A DNA stretch of 64,000 nucleotides from the NCBI RefSeq assembly GCF_004283755.1, contig NZ_SHMH01000006.1:124001-188000 (forward strand), in the 5' to 3' direction. The DNA comes from Pseudoxanthomonas winnipegensis. GTDB lineage: Bacteria; Pseudomonadota; Gammaproteobacteria; Xanthomonadales; Xanthomonadaceae. Both the position numbers and the translations under genes were made by a program. Under the pieces are notes generated by a model that saw only the letters and a list, made by a program, of their open reading frames with translations, had not been told where the DNA came from and searched no databases. This document shows positions 1 to 8,764 of the stretch, piece after piece (the first letter of the stretch is position 1; the number at the start of each line of letters is the position of its first letter).

Positions 1-1
1 G

Positions 2-1123
2 ATCCGCGAGGCGCGTAGCGAGCACGAACGCGCGCGCGTGGAGAAGGAGCTGCTGCGCTCGCAGCGGCTGGATTCGATGGCGATGCTGGCCGCGGGCCTG
101 AGCCACGACCTGCGCAACATCCTGCAGCCGCTGCTGATCGTGCCGGACCTGCTGGCCATCCACAGCGACAACCCCAAGATCCACAAGCTGGGCCAGGTGA
201 TCGCCGAGTCCGGCCGGCGCGGCCACGAGATGGCCGAGTCGATGCTGTCCTTCGTCCGCGGCGCGCGCAAGGCGCGCGAGGACGTGTCGGTGGGCGAGTT
301 GTTCCAGGCCGTGCAGGTGCTGCTGCAGGGCACCCTGCCGGACAACGTGCGCCTGGACCTGCAACCGCCGGCCACCCCGGTGCAGATCGACGCCAACTAC
401 GTCGAGCTGCAGCAGGTGCTGATCAACCTGTGCCTCAACGCGATCCAGGCCATGCCCACTGGCGGTACGCTGACCCTGTCGGCGCGGCCGGTCGAGGAGG
501 GCGTATGCATCCGCGTGGCCGATCAGGGCGTCGGCATGGACGCCAAGACGCGCAGCCAGCTGTTCACCCCGTTCTTCACCACCAAGTCCGAGGGCACGGG
601 CCTGGGGCTGATGTCCTGCCTGCGCATCGTCGAGCAGTACCAGGGCCGCATCGAGGTGGACAGCACGCCGGGCGTGGGCACGACCTTCGCGGTGGTGCTG
701 CCGGTCACCGGCGGCGCCGCACCGCAGTCCAGCGTGCCGGCCCCGGGCCAGGGCCAGCGCATCCTGCTGGTCGACGGCGACAGCACGCGCCAGTCGCTGC
801 TGCGCAACGCGCTGGAAAGCCAGGGCTACGCGCCGGCCACCGCGCCAGACGGCGCCTACGCGCTGCGCGCGGCCGTGGTCGACGGCATGCCCGAGCTGTT
901 CATCATCGACAGCGACTTCGTGCTGCTGCCGGCCACCGCGCTGGTGCAGGCGCTGGTCCAGCGCGGCTATCGCGGCCTGGTGCTGCTGCTGCAGGATCCG
1001 GCGCGCCCGTTCGACCGCTCCGAACTGCCGGCGGGCCTGCGCGCGCAGTTCCTCGACAAGCCGCTGGAAATGGGCCGGCTCTTCCACGCCGTGGCCGAGG
1101 CGCTGCAGCCCGCCGAGGGCTGA
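2..1123 (+). CDS. hybrid sensor histidine kinase, 5' part outside window
   Basis: C-terminal part of a two-component sensor kinase that autophosphorylates on histidine. The reading frame is open to the window edge, so the true start lies upstream. The visible part begins with a charged, probably coiled-coil linker, then the dimerisation/phosphoacceptor segment with His at about nt 104 in the H-box LSHDLRN. The ATP-binding domain follows, with an N-box (NLCLNAIQAM), a G1 box (DQGVGMD) and a G2 box (GTGLGL). The last ~115 residues form a receiver-like domain (ILLVDGDS, IIDSDF, LDKPL). The usual double-acid start of a receiver is reduced to D-G-D, so phosphotransfer there may be altered. The input domain and signal are not visible. 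The next gene starts 12 nt downstream on the same strand. Confidence 0.9.
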   Translation: MREARSEHERARVEKELLRSQRLDSMAMLAAGLSHDLRNILQPLLIVPDLLAIHSDNPKIHKLGQVIAESGRRGHEMAESMLSFVRGARKAREDVSVGELFQAVQVLLQGTLPDNVRLDLQPPATPVQIDANYVELQQVLINLCLNAIQAMPTGGTLTLSARPVEEGVCIRVADQGVGMDAKTRSQLFTPFFTTKSEGTGLGLMSCLRIVEQYQGRIEVDSTPGVGTTFAVVLPVTGGAAPQSSVPAPGQGQRILLVDGDSTRQSLLRNALESQGYAPATAPDGAYALRAAVVDGMPELFIIDSDFVLLPATALVQALVQRGYRGLVLLLQDPARPFDRSELPAGLRAQFLDKPLEMGRLFHAVAEALQPAEG

Positions 1124-1135
1124 GCCGGCCGGCCC

Positions 1136-1732
1136 ATGGTGGACAAGCCGTTCGCGCCGTCGTGCGCGCGCAATCGCGATCCGATCCTGGCCGTGCTGCG
1201 CCCGCTGCTGGCCCGGACTCGCCGCGTGCTGGAGATCGGCAGCGGCACCGGCCAGCACGCGGTGCATTTCGCCGCCGCGCTGCCGCAGCTGTGCTGGCAG
1301 ACCAGCGAGCGCGCCGAACACCTGCCCGGCATCGCCGCGTGGCTGGACGAGGCCGCGCTGCCCAACACCCTGCCGCCGCTGGCGCTGGACGTGGCGCGCG
1401 GGCCGTGGCCGGCGCAGCCCTTCGATGCGGTGTTCACCGCCAATACGCTGCACATCATGGGCTGGCCGCAGTTGCAGGCGTGCTTCGACGGGCTTGCCGG
1501 TGTGCTGGAGGAGGGCGGCGTCCTGGCGGTCTACGGGCCGTTCAACTACGGCGGTGCCTTCACCAGCGACAGCAATGCGCAGTTCGACCAGTGGCTGAAG
1601 GCGCGCTATCCGGTCAGCGGGATCCGCGATCTCGAGGCGGTCGATGCGCTGGCGCGCGGCATCGGCCTGCGGCTGGAGGCCGATCATGCGATGCCGGCGA
1701 ACAATCGCTTGCTGGTGTGGCGGCGGGGGTAG
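1136..1732 (+). CDS. DUF938 family SAM-dependent methyltransferase
   Basis: A 198-residue class I methyltransferase-fold protein. The SAM-binding motif I is clear (VLEIGSGTGQH, residues ~31-41), and a motif resembling the acidic and post-I loops follows (DAVFTANTLHIM, residues ~98-109). The segment YGPFNYGG near residue 130 is typical of the DUF938 family, which is widespread in proteobacteria and whose substrate is unknown. The gene lies 12 nt after the histidine kinase and may be co-transcribed with it. The ATG at 1136 leaves a full-length domain, so the start is believable. Substrate and pathway cannot be inferred. Confidence 0.85.
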   Translation: MVDKPFAPSCARNRDPILAVLRPLLARTRRVLEIGSGTGQHAVHFAAALPQLCWQTSERAEHLPGIAAWLDEAALPNTLPPLALDVARGPWPAQPFDAVFTANTLHIMGWPQLQACFDGLAGVLEEGGVLAVYGPFNYGGAFTSDSNAQFDQWLKARYPVSGIRDLEAVDALARGIGLRLEADHAMPANNRLLVWRRG

Positions 1733-1733
1733 C

Positions 1734-1885
1734 GCTTCGCTTCCTCCCTTTGGCCGTGGGCCAGGGGGAGCTCGAAGTCGCGGCTGGCGACTGAGGGGGA
1801 GGGGTGCTCTTGCCGGGAACGTCAAAAGCAAAAGCACCCCCTCCCAGCCTCCCCCTTCGCTGCGCGAAAGGGGAGGGGCCTGGAA
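1734..1885. repeat. C/G-run interspersed repeat, copy 1
   Basis: Non-coding repeat between the DUF938 gene and the lytic transglycosylase gene. It holds a G-rich run, the segment GAGCTCGAAGTCGCGGCT at ~1769, then GTCAAAAGCAAAAGCAC and a C-rich run ending in a GCGCGAAAGGGGAGGGG block. The same modules recur at 29081-29240, and related ones at 11374-11735. The 3' side is followed by AGCAACAGCAGCAACAGCAG-type triplets at ~1896-1915. No reading frame with coding character was found here. Confidence 0.7.
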
Positions 1886-1939
1886 GCCAGAGCCAAAGCA
1901 ACAGCAGCAACAGCAGCGCAGCGGATGCTTCAGGTCGCC

Positions 1940-1959
1940 ATTCCCGCGAAGGCGGGAAT
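1940..1959. repeat. short palindrome ATTCCCGC-GAAG-GCGGGAAT
   Basis: Perfect 8-bp inverted repeat with a GAAG loop, followed by CCAGTGCC. The same core (CATTCCCGCG...GGGAATCC) occurs at ~53803-53850 after the Lrp-type gene. It is a REP-like intergenic palindrome that fits no gene. Confidence 0.6.
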
Positions 1960-2099
1960 CCAGTGCCTTTGCGCTTGGTGCGGCGTTTCGCCCGCAGACC
2001 TCCGTCGGCACGGCGCATTGAGCAACGTCGCAGCCCAAGCCCCGGCAGCGGCCCGCTGCTTACAATCGACGCTGGCAATGGCAGCGCGGGAGTGGATGC

Positions 2100-3371
2100 A
2101 TGCGACGCAACCTGGCGGAAATCCTGATGGCCTCGATGGCCTCGATGGCGTGGGCGGCGCAGGCGCAGCAGCCGGCCATCGATGCGGGAGCCCCCAGCGA
2201 CGCCGATCGCGCCACCTACGCCAGCTGCATGGCGCGCACGCGAGCGGGCGCCGCGGGGATCGCGCCTGCCGCGTTCGATCGTTTCATGGCCGGGGTGGTG
2301 CCGGACATGAGCGTGCTGCCGCTGCTGGACAGTCAGCCCGAGTTCTCCACGCCGATCTGGGACTACCTGGCGCCGCTGGTCGACGCCCAGCGCGTCGCCG
2401 ATGGCCAGGCGATGCGCGCCCAGCACGCCGAGGTGCTGGCGCGCGTGGCGCAGGACAGCGGCGTGGATGCGGCCACGGTGGTGGCGGTCTGGGGCGTGGA
2501 GAGCGACTACGGCCGGGTGCAGGGCAAGCGGCCGCTGCTGGTGTCGCTGTCCACGCTGGCGTGCTTCGGCCGGCGGCAGGAGTTCTTCCGCGGCGAACTG
2601 CTGGCGACCCTGGCGCTGCTGCAGTCGGGCGACCTGACCCCCGACGGCCTGACCGGCTCGTGGGCCGGCGCGTTCGGGCAGACCCAGTTCATGCCCAGCA
2701 CCTACCAGCGCATCGCGGTGGACGGCGATGGCGACGGGCGCCGCGATCTGGTCCACAGCGTGCCCGACGCGCTGGCGTCCACCGCCAACTATCTCAAGCG
2801 CGCCGGCTGGCAGACCGGCCAGCCCTGGGGCTTCGAGGTGCGCGTGCCGGCGGGCTGGGACGCGTCCCGCGCGGGGCGCAAGGCCAAGCGCCCGGTGCGC
2901 GAGTGGGTCGCCGCGGGCATCACCCGCGCCGACGGCGGTGCGATCGCGGCCGACGACACGCCGGCCGCGCTGCTGCTGCCGGCCGGCGTGGCCGGGCCGG
3001 CGTTCCTGGTGTTCCGCAACTTCGATGCGATCTACAGCTACAACGCCGCCGAGAGCTATGCGCTGGCCATCGCGCTGCTGTCCGACCGCCTGCGCGGCGG
3101 CGGCCCGCTGATCGCCTCCTGGCCCACCGACGATCCGCCGCTGGACCGCGCGCGGCGCAAAGAATTGCAGCTGCTGCTGCTCGCGCGTGGCCATGACCTC
3201 GGCACGCCCGATGGCCTGGTCGGCGCGCAGACCCGCCGCGCCATCGCCAGCGAACAGCAGGCCCTGGGCCTGGCGCCGGTCGATGGCCGCGCCGGTCGGA
3301 AGATCCTGCAGGCCCTGCGCGCGGCCGGGCCGCCGGTGCTGCTGCCGGCCTCCACGCCGGGCGCGCCTTGA
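2100..3371 (+). CDS. lytic murein transglycosylase (MltB-like) with C-terminal peptidoglycan-binding domain
   Basis: Cleaves the MurNAc-GlcNAc bond of peptidoglycan with formation of a 1,6-anhydro product, acting in the periplasm. Residues 1-~22 look like a Sec signal peptide (ends AQAQQ). The catalytic domain carries VWGVESDYG, with Glu134 as the expected catalytic acid, and the family signature GAFGQTQFMPSTY (~residues 190-203), followed by a DGDGDGRRD loop. Residues ~345-405 match a peptidoglycan-binding domain (GTPDGLVGAQTRRAI). At 423 aa it has the usual size for this family. A TACAAT hexamer at 2061-2066 could be a -10 box. The stop codon overlaps the start of the acyltransferase gene, so the two are probably translated together. 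Confidence 0.9.
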   Translation: MRRNLAEILMASMASMAWAAQAQQPAIDAGAPSDADRATYASCMARTRAGAAGIAPAAFDRFMAGVVPDMSVLPLLDSQPEFSTPIWDYLAPLVDAQRVADGQAMRAQHAEVLARVAQDSGVDAATVVAVWGVESDYGRVQGKRPLLVSLSTLACFGRRQEFFRGELLATLALLQSGDLTPDGLTGSWAGAFGQTQFMPSTYQRIAVDGDGDGRRDLVHSVPDALASTANYLKRAGWQTGQPWGFEVRVPAGWDASRAGRKAKRPVREWVAAGITRADGGAIAADDTPAALLLPAGVAGPAFLVFRNFDAIYSYNAAESYALAIALLSDRLRGGGPLIASWPTDDPPLDRARRKELQLLLLARGHDLGTPDGLVGAQTRRAIASEQQALGLAPVDGRAGRKILQALRAAGPPVLLPASTPGAP

Positions 3372-4513
3372 CCGCGCCGGCGCAGCGCAATCCCGGCATC
3401 GACACGCTGCGCGGCGTGTCGATCCTGCTGGTGGTCGTGCACCACTTGGCGCTGCGCATCCCGCTGCGCGACACCGCGCTGGCCGACTGGCTGCCGCTGC
3501 GCCTGCTGCGCGCGCTGAGCTACAACGGCTACGAGGCGGTGTTCGTGTTCTTCGTCATTTCCGGCTTCCTGATCACGCTGCATGCCGTGCAGCGCTGGTC
3601 GTCGCTGGCGCGCATCGACCTGCGCGCGTTCTATGCGCGGCGCGCGGCCCGCATCCTGCCCGCGCTGCTGCTGCTCCTGGCGGTGCTGGCGCTCATGCAT
3701 GGCTTGGGCGTGCCGAACTTCGTGATCGACAAGCCCGGCCAGTCGCTGGGCGGCGCGCTGTGGTCGGCGCTGAGCCTGCAGCTGAACTGGTACGAGGGCC
3801 GCACCGGCTGGCTGCCCGGCGGCTGGGACGTGCTGTGGTCGCTGTCGATCGAGGAGGCGTTCTATCTCGCCTTCCCGCTGGTGTGTCTGCTGCTGCGCCG
3901 GCGCGCGCTGCTGGTGCCGGCCCTGTTGCTGCTGGCGCTGTCGCTGCCGCTGACCCGCGCGGCGATCGCCGATAACGAGATCTGGCAGGAGAAGGCCTAC
4001 CTGCCGGGCTTTTCCGCCATCGCCGTCCGCGTGCTGGCGGCCCTGGCGGTGACCCGTTGGCCGGTGCCGGCCTCGACCGCGCGCGGCCTGCGCGTGCTTG
4101 GGGTGGTCGCGCTGGCGGCGGTGCTGCTGTACGGCGGCGAGCTGTGGCGCTCGTTGGGCAACGGCGCCATGCTGGTGTTGGTCGGCGGCGCGGGCGCGCT
4201 GCTGGTTGGCCTGCATGCGATGCCGGCCCGTGCGCCGCTGCGCGCGCTGGCGTGGCTGCGTGCCTGGGGCCGGCTCAGCTACGAGCTCTATCTGACGCAC
4301 ATGTTCGTCGTGTTCGCGCTGGTCGGGCTGTATCGCGCCAGTGGCGGCCAGGTGCGTCTGGGCGCGTGGTGGTATCTGGCGCTGCTGCCGCTGTGCTGGC
4401 TGCTGGCCTGGGCGTTCGCGCGGCTGTGGACGCTGCCGGCCGAGCGCTGGCTCAAGCGGCGCTGGCTGCGTGCGCCGCCCGCGCCCGCCGCCGATGCCGC
4501 CGCGGCGGCCTGA
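3368..4513 (+). CDS. membrane acyltransferase, acyltransferase-3 family
   Basis: Integral membrane O-acyltransferase of the OafA/acyltransferase-3 type, which transfers acyl groups to surface polysaccharide or other extracytoplasmic sugars. The N-terminus has the family hallmark GIDTLRGVSILLVVVHH and then FFVISGFLIT (~residues 55-70). Around ten hydrophobic segments run through to the alanine-rich end. The most likely start is TTG at 3368, overlapping the TGA of the transglycosylase gene in a TTGA arrangement that implies translational coupling. Pairing with a murein hydrolase suggests a cell-envelope role, but the acceptor cannot be named. Confidence 0.85.
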   Translation: MTAPAQRNPGIDTLRGVSILLVVVHHLALRIPLRDTALADWLPLRLLRALSYNGYEAVFVFFVISGFLITLHAVQRWSSLARIDLRAFYARRAARILPALLLLLAVLALMHGLGVPNFVIDKPGQSLGGALWSALSLQLNWYEGRTGWLPGGWDVLWSLSIEEAFYLAFPLVCLLLRRRALLVPALLLLALSLPLTRAAIADNEIWQEKAYLPGFSAIAVRVLAALAVTRWPVPASTARGLRVLGVVALAAVLLYGGELWRSLGNGAMLVLVGGAGALLVGLHAMPARAPLRALAWLRAWGRLSYELYLTHMFVVFALVGLYRASGGQVRLGAWWYLALLPLCWLLAWAFARLWTLPAERWLKRRWLRAPPAPAADAAAAA

Positions 4514-4558
4514 GCGCCCTTCGCGACATGGCCCAGCGCGGTATGCCAGCATCGGGCC

Positions 4559-5302
4559 ATGGCGATCTTTTCCCTGCAGCGGGTCACGCGCCGCTACGGC
4601 CAGGCCGTCGCGCTCGATGACGTCGACCTCGAGATCCAACAGGGTCGCACCACCGCCCTGATCGGGCCCAGCGGCGCAGGCAAGTCCAGCGTGCTGCGCA
4701 TGCTGATCGGGCTGGAATGGCCCGACAGCGGTCAGGTGCGCTTCGAGGGCGCGCCGCTGCAGCGCAAGACGCTGCTGGCGCAGCGCCGGCGCATCGGCTA
4801 CGTGATCCAGGAAGGCGGCCTGTTCCCGCATCTGAGCGCGCGCGACAACGCCGCGCTGCTGGCGCGCGCGCTGGGCTGGCCGCGTGAGCGCATCGAGGCG
4901 CGCCTGGCCGAGCTGGCCGAGGTCTGCCAGCTGCCGCCTGCGCTGCTGGCGCGCTATCCGGCCGAACTCTCCGGCGGCCAGCGCCAGCGCATGGGGCTGG
5001 TGCGCGCGCTGATGCTCGATCCGCCGGTGCTGCTGCTGGACGAGCCGCTCGGCGCGCTCGACCCCATCGTGCGCCACGAGCTGCAGACCCAGATACGCGC
5101 CCTGATCGCGCAGCTGGGCAAGACCGTGGTGCTGGTGACCCACGACGTGGCCGAGGCGGCCTACCTGGCCGACACCCTGGTGCTGATGCGGGCCGGGCGC
5201 ATCGTCCAGCAGGGCAGCGCCCGGGCCCTGCTGGACGACCCGGCCGAAGACTTCGTCACCCGCTTCATGACCGCCCAGCGCACGCTGGAGAATGCCGCAT
5301 GA
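4559..5302 (+). CDS. osmoprotectant ABC transporter, ATP-binding protein
   Basis: The 247-aa ATPase subunit that powers uptake of glycine betaine, choline or a related quaternary amine. Walker A is GPSGAGKS (~residues 36-43), the ABC signature is LSGGQRQRMGL, Walker B is VLLLDEPLGALDP, and the switch histidine lies in VTHDVAEA. The D-loop ALDPIVRHELQ is typical of the OpuCA/ProV/YehX group. The CBS domains of long OpuA/OpuC ATPases are absent. Its stop overlaps the start of the next gene by ATGA, so the two subunits are translationally coupled. Confidence 0.9.
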   Translation: MAIFSLQRVTRRYGQAVALDDVDLEIQQGRTTALIGPSGAGKSSVLRMLIGLEWPDSGQVRFEGAPLQRKTLLAQRRRIGYVIQEGGLFPHLSARDNAALLARALGWPRERIEARLAELAEVCQLPPALLARYPAELSGGQRQRMGLVRALMLDPPVLLLDEPLGALDPIVRHELQTQIRALIAQLGKTVVLVTHDVAEAAYLADTLVLMRAGRIVQQGSARALLDDPAEDFVTRFMTAQRTLENAA

Positions 5303-6777
5303 GGCGGGCGGCGATGCGCGCCTGGCTGGTCTGCGTGCTGCTGTGTCTGCTGTCCCCGGCGATGGCCAGGCAGGTCACCGTCGGCTCGAAGAACTTCACC
5401 GAAGGTGTGATCCTGGCCGAGATCGCCGTGGCGCAGGCGCGCAAGGACGGCGTGGAGGTGGCGCACAAGCGCCAGCTCGGCGGCACGCGCATCCTCTGGC
5501 GCGCGCTGCAGGAGGGCGACATCGATGCCTATGCCGAATACACCGGCACGCTGCGCCAGGAACTGCTGCAGCAGCCCGACGCCACCGAGGCGCAGCTGGT
5601 CGCCGCCCTGGCGCGGCAGGGGTTGGGCATGACCCGCTCGCTCGGCTTCCAGAACACCTATGCCCTGGGCATGCGCAAGGCGCGCGCCCAGGCGCTGGGC
5701 ATCCGCACGCTGGGCGATCTGGCGCGGCATCCTGAACTCAGGCTGGGCCTGAGCAACGAGTTCCTGCAGCGCGCCGACGGCTGGCCCGGCGTGCGCGCCG
5801 CCTACGGGCTGCCGCAGCAGGCCAATGGCTTGGACCACGACCTGGCCTATCGCGCGCTGCAGAGCGGGGCCATCGATGTGACCGACCTGTACAGCACCGA
5901 TGCGGAGATTCCGTATTACGACCTGGTGGTGCTGGACGACGACCGGCACTACTTCCCCGATTACCAGGCGGTGTTCCTGTATCGGCTGGCGCTGGAGCGC
6001 AGCGCGCCAGCCTTTGTGCAGGTGCTGCGCTCGCTAGAGGGACGCATCGACGTGGCGGACATGCGCCGGCTCAACGCGCAGGTCAAGCTGGAGCATCGCG
6101 GCGAGGCGCAGGTGGCGGCGACCTTCGTGGGCGTCGATGCGCCGCAGGGCAGCGGCCGCGCCGCGCGCATCGCCCAGCGCACCGGCGAACACCTGGCCCT
6201 GGTCGGCGTCTCGCTCGGCTGCGCGCTGCTGGTCGCGCTGCCGCTGGGCGTGCTGGCCGCGCGCCGCCCGCGCCTGGGCCAGGTCGTGCTGTCGCTGACC
6301 GGCGTGCTGCAGACGCTGCCGTCGCTGGCGGTGTTCGTCTTCATGATTCCGCTGTTCGGCATCGGCGCGAAGCCGGCGATCGCGGCGCTGTTCCTGTATT
6401 CGCTGCTGCCGATCGTGCGCAACACGCACGCCGGCCTGACCGGCATCCCGCGCGACCTGCGCGAGACCGCCGCGGCCCTGGGCCTGCCGCCGCGCACGCG
6501 CCTGTGGCGGGTGGAGCTGCCGCTGGCGCTGCGCACGATCCTGGCGGGGGTGAAGACCGCCGCGGTGATCAATGTCGGCACGGCGACGCTGGGGGCCCTG
6601 ATCGGCGCCGGCGGCTATGGTCAGCCGATCCTGACCGGGATCCGGCTGGACAATCTGGGGATGATTCTGGAAGGGGCGGTGCCGGCGGCGGGGCTGGCCT
6701 TGCTGGTGCAGGGGGGGTTCGAGCTCTTCGAGCGGGCCATGACGCCCAAGGGCCTGAGGCTCGCAGCGCGGGCATAA
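5299..6777 (+). CDS. osmoprotectant ABC transporter, fused substrate-binding and permease protein
   Basis: Single 492-aa polypeptide carrying both the periplasmic binding domain and the membrane domain of a betaine/choline-type importer. Residues ~1-23 form a signal or anchor segment (ends SPAMA). Residues ~25-275 are an OpuAC-type binding domain starting VTVGSKNFTEGVILAEI. From ~residue 295 there are several hydrophobic segments with the permease coupling region (LRETAAALGLPPRTRLWRVE) and GTATLGALIGAGGYG. The binding domain is N-terminal to the permease; in the OpuABC-type fusions I know it is C-terminal. The gene is coupled to the ATPase gene. The ligand cannot be told from sequence. Confidence 0.88.
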   Translation: MRRAAMRAWLVCVLLCLLSPAMARQVTVGSKNFTEGVILAEIAVAQARKDGVEVAHKRQLGGTRILWRALQEGDIDAYAEYTGTLRQELLQQPDATEAQLVAALARQGLGMTRSLGFQNTYALGMRKARAQALGIRTLGDLARHPELRLGLSNEFLQRADGWPGVRAAYGLPQQANGLDHDLAYRALQSGAIDVTDLYSTDAEIPYYDLVVLDDDRHYFPDYQAVFLYRLALERSAPAFVQVLRSLEGRIDVADMRRLNAQVKLEHRGEAQVAATFVGVDAPQGSGRAARIAQRTGEHLALVGVSLGCALLVALPLGVLAARRPRLGQVVLSLTGVLQTLPSLAVFVFMIPLFGIGAKPAIAALFLYSLLPIVRNTHAGLTGIPRDLRETAAALGLPPRTRLWRVELPLALRTILAGVKTAAVINVGTATLGALIGAGGYGQPILTGIRLDNLGMILEGAVPAAGLALLVQGGFELFERAMTPKGLRLAARA

Positions 6778-6778
6778 C

Positions 6779-7060
<282 letters not shown>

Positions 7061-7220
7061 GCCGTGCGAAAGCTTTGCTTTTAAGAAGCACCTGCATGGC
7101 ACTCAAGTTTTGCTTGCAAATTTAAATCAAGACTTGTCAGGAACTGACGCCGGAACTTGTACGACGAAAGCAACGCGCCTGCGGCGCGCCAAGTGCAAAG
7201 CTTTCGCGCCTGCGGCGCGA

Positions 7221-7452
7221 CTTCCTTTTGTCTTGTCAAAAGGAAGCAAAACCGCTTCTCGCCGGGACGCACGCCGATGCTTCGCATCGGTCCCCTGCGC
7301 TCCTCGCGAAGCAGGGCATTTATCCCCTTTTAGGGACGGCGCCCAAACTCGCTTCGCTCAAACAGGGCGCCTCTTCGGCCCTGCTTCGCTGCGGTGCTCG
7401 GCGTGCTTTACGGCTCAGACAGGTAAAGCAACAGCAAAAGCAGAAGCTCTCG
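7221..7452. repeat. structured repeat, right copy of an inverted pair
   Basis: Reverse-complement relative of 6829-7060. It has CTTCCTTTTG-TCTTGT-CAAAAGGAAG at 7221-7246, GCTTCTCGCCGGGAC, the hairpin CCGATG-CTTCG-CATCGG at ~7271, and AAACAGGGCGCCTCTTC. Its stems differ from those of the left copy by paired changes that keep the base pairing. Confidence 0.85.
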
Positions 7453-7506
<54 letters not shown>

Positions 7507-7516
7507 GGCAACGGCG

Positions 7517-8692
7517 CTAGGCGCTCGCTGCGATCTCGACCACTTCCTCCATCTGCTCCGCCGCCACCATCAGATACGGCGCCAACCGCAAACACCCCTG
7601 CCGCCGCGAACAGATCACCCCCCGCCGCGCGAACGCCCCCGCCACCGCGTCAAACCGCTCGGCCGGCACCCGCAACCCCGCAATATGCGGCGCATGCCCC
7701 GGCGTCTTCCACGCCGACAGCCCGCGCGCGTCCAGGGCCGCATCCAGCGCGGCGGTGACCTCGCCCAGCGCCGCGGCGATGCGGGCCGGCTGCCAGGCCT
7801 GCAGCTGGGCCAGGCCGCCGTGGGTCAGGAGCAGGCGCAGCGGATCGGCGATGCCGCCGGCGTCGAAGCGGCGTGCGCCCGGCAGGTAGGGCGGTGGCGT
7901 GTCGAGCGGGAACACCCAATCCGCGCCCGCATCGCGCGCGACCCAGTGCTGCTCCAGCGGCACGCCTTCGTCGCGCCAGCGCGGGCTGGCCCACAGCCAG
8001 GTCAGCCCCATCGTGCCCAGCAGCCACTTGTAGCCCACCGCCACCACGAAGTCCGGCCGCCAGCGCGCCAGCTGCAGCGGCAGCACGCCCAGGCTCTGGC
8101 TCAGGTCCAGCACCAGGGCCGCGCCGCGCGCGTGCACGGCGTCGGCGATGGCGTCGAGATCGAGCACGCGGCCGTCGTGCCAGTAGCAATGGGGCAGGGT
8201 GGCAATGGCCAGCTGGGGCGTGCGGTCGATGGTGCGCAGCACCGCCTCGGTGAGCGTCTCGTCCGCGCGCGGCGCGGCGCCGACCACGTGCGCGCCGGCC
8301 TGCGCGCAGCGCTGCTGCCAGGCGAGCAGGTTGGACGGAAACTGGCCTTCCAGCACCAGCACCGCCTGGCCGCGCCGCAGCGGCAGGTTGGCGGCGGCGG
8401 TGGCCAGGCCGTGCGCGGCCGAGGGCACCATCGCCAGGCCCTCGCCATCGCCGTCGAACAGCACCTGCGCGGCCAGCGCGCGCGCGTCCTCGATGCGCCG
8501 CATCCAGTCGGCGTGCGGCAGCCACCACGGCGCGGCCTCGGCCTCCAGCATGGCGTGCGCGCCGTCCAGCACATGGCGCAGCCGTGCGCCCTTGGAGGCC
8601 GCGTCCAGGTAGATGGCGTCGGTCGGCGTGGCGAAGGCACGCTGGCGCTGCGGCCACGGGACAGGGGCGGGGAACGTCGGCGTATCGCGCAT
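7517..8692 (-). CDS. PLP-dependent class V aminotransferase-fold enzyme, candidate EgtE
   Basis: A 391-aa fold-type I PLP enzyme of the class V (NifS/kynureninase/cysteine lyase) group. The likely Schiff-base lysine is K222 in VAVGYKWLLGTMG, and the cofactor-ring aspartate is D196 in LDLSQSLG. The gene is divergent from egtB with only 72 bp between the starts. In ergothioneine pathways a class V PLP lyase, EgtE, cleaves the hercynyl-cysteine sulfoxide to ergothioneine, and position makes this the obvious candidate. Sequence alone does not separate EgtE from kynureninase-like or selenocysteine-lyase-like paralogues, so I leave the symbol blank. A 19-bp palindrome lies just upstream of the start. 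Confidence 0.8.
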   Translation of the reverse strand: MRDTPTFPAPVPWPQRQRAFATPTDAIYLDAASKGARLRHVLDGAHAMLEAEAAPWWLPHADWMRRIEDARALAAQVLFDGDGEGLAMVPSAAHGLATAAANLPLRRGQAVLVLEGQFPSNLLAWQQRCAQAGAHVVGAAPRADETLTEAVLRTIDRTPQLAIATLPHCYWHDGRVLDLDAIADAVHARGAALVLDLSQSLGVLPLQLARWRPDFVVAVGYKWLLGTMGLTWLWASPRWRDEGVPLEQHWVARDAGADWVFPLDTPPPYLPGARRFDAGGIADPLRLLLTHGGLAQLQAWQPARIAAALGEVTAALDAALDARGLSAWKTPGHAPHIAGLRVPAERFDAVAGAFARRGVICSRRQGCLRLAPYLMVAAEQMEEVVEIAASA

Positions 8693-8693
8693 G

Positions 8694-8712
8694 TGTGCAG
8701 CCTAGCTGCACA
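8694..8712. promoter_or_regulatory. palindrome in the egt divergent promoter region
   Basis: TGTGCAG-CCTAG-CTGCACA has perfect 7-bp arms and sits one base upstream of the PLP enzyme start codon, within the 72-bp gap shared with egtB. Its size and position suit a dimeric repressor or activator acting on both directions. No regulator gene lies beside it, and the cognate protein is unknown. Confidence 0.4.
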
Positions 8713-8764
8713 GGACGCAGGTGGGCATAACAGGGCGTTCACCGCCGCCCCCTAGCATGGGCCC

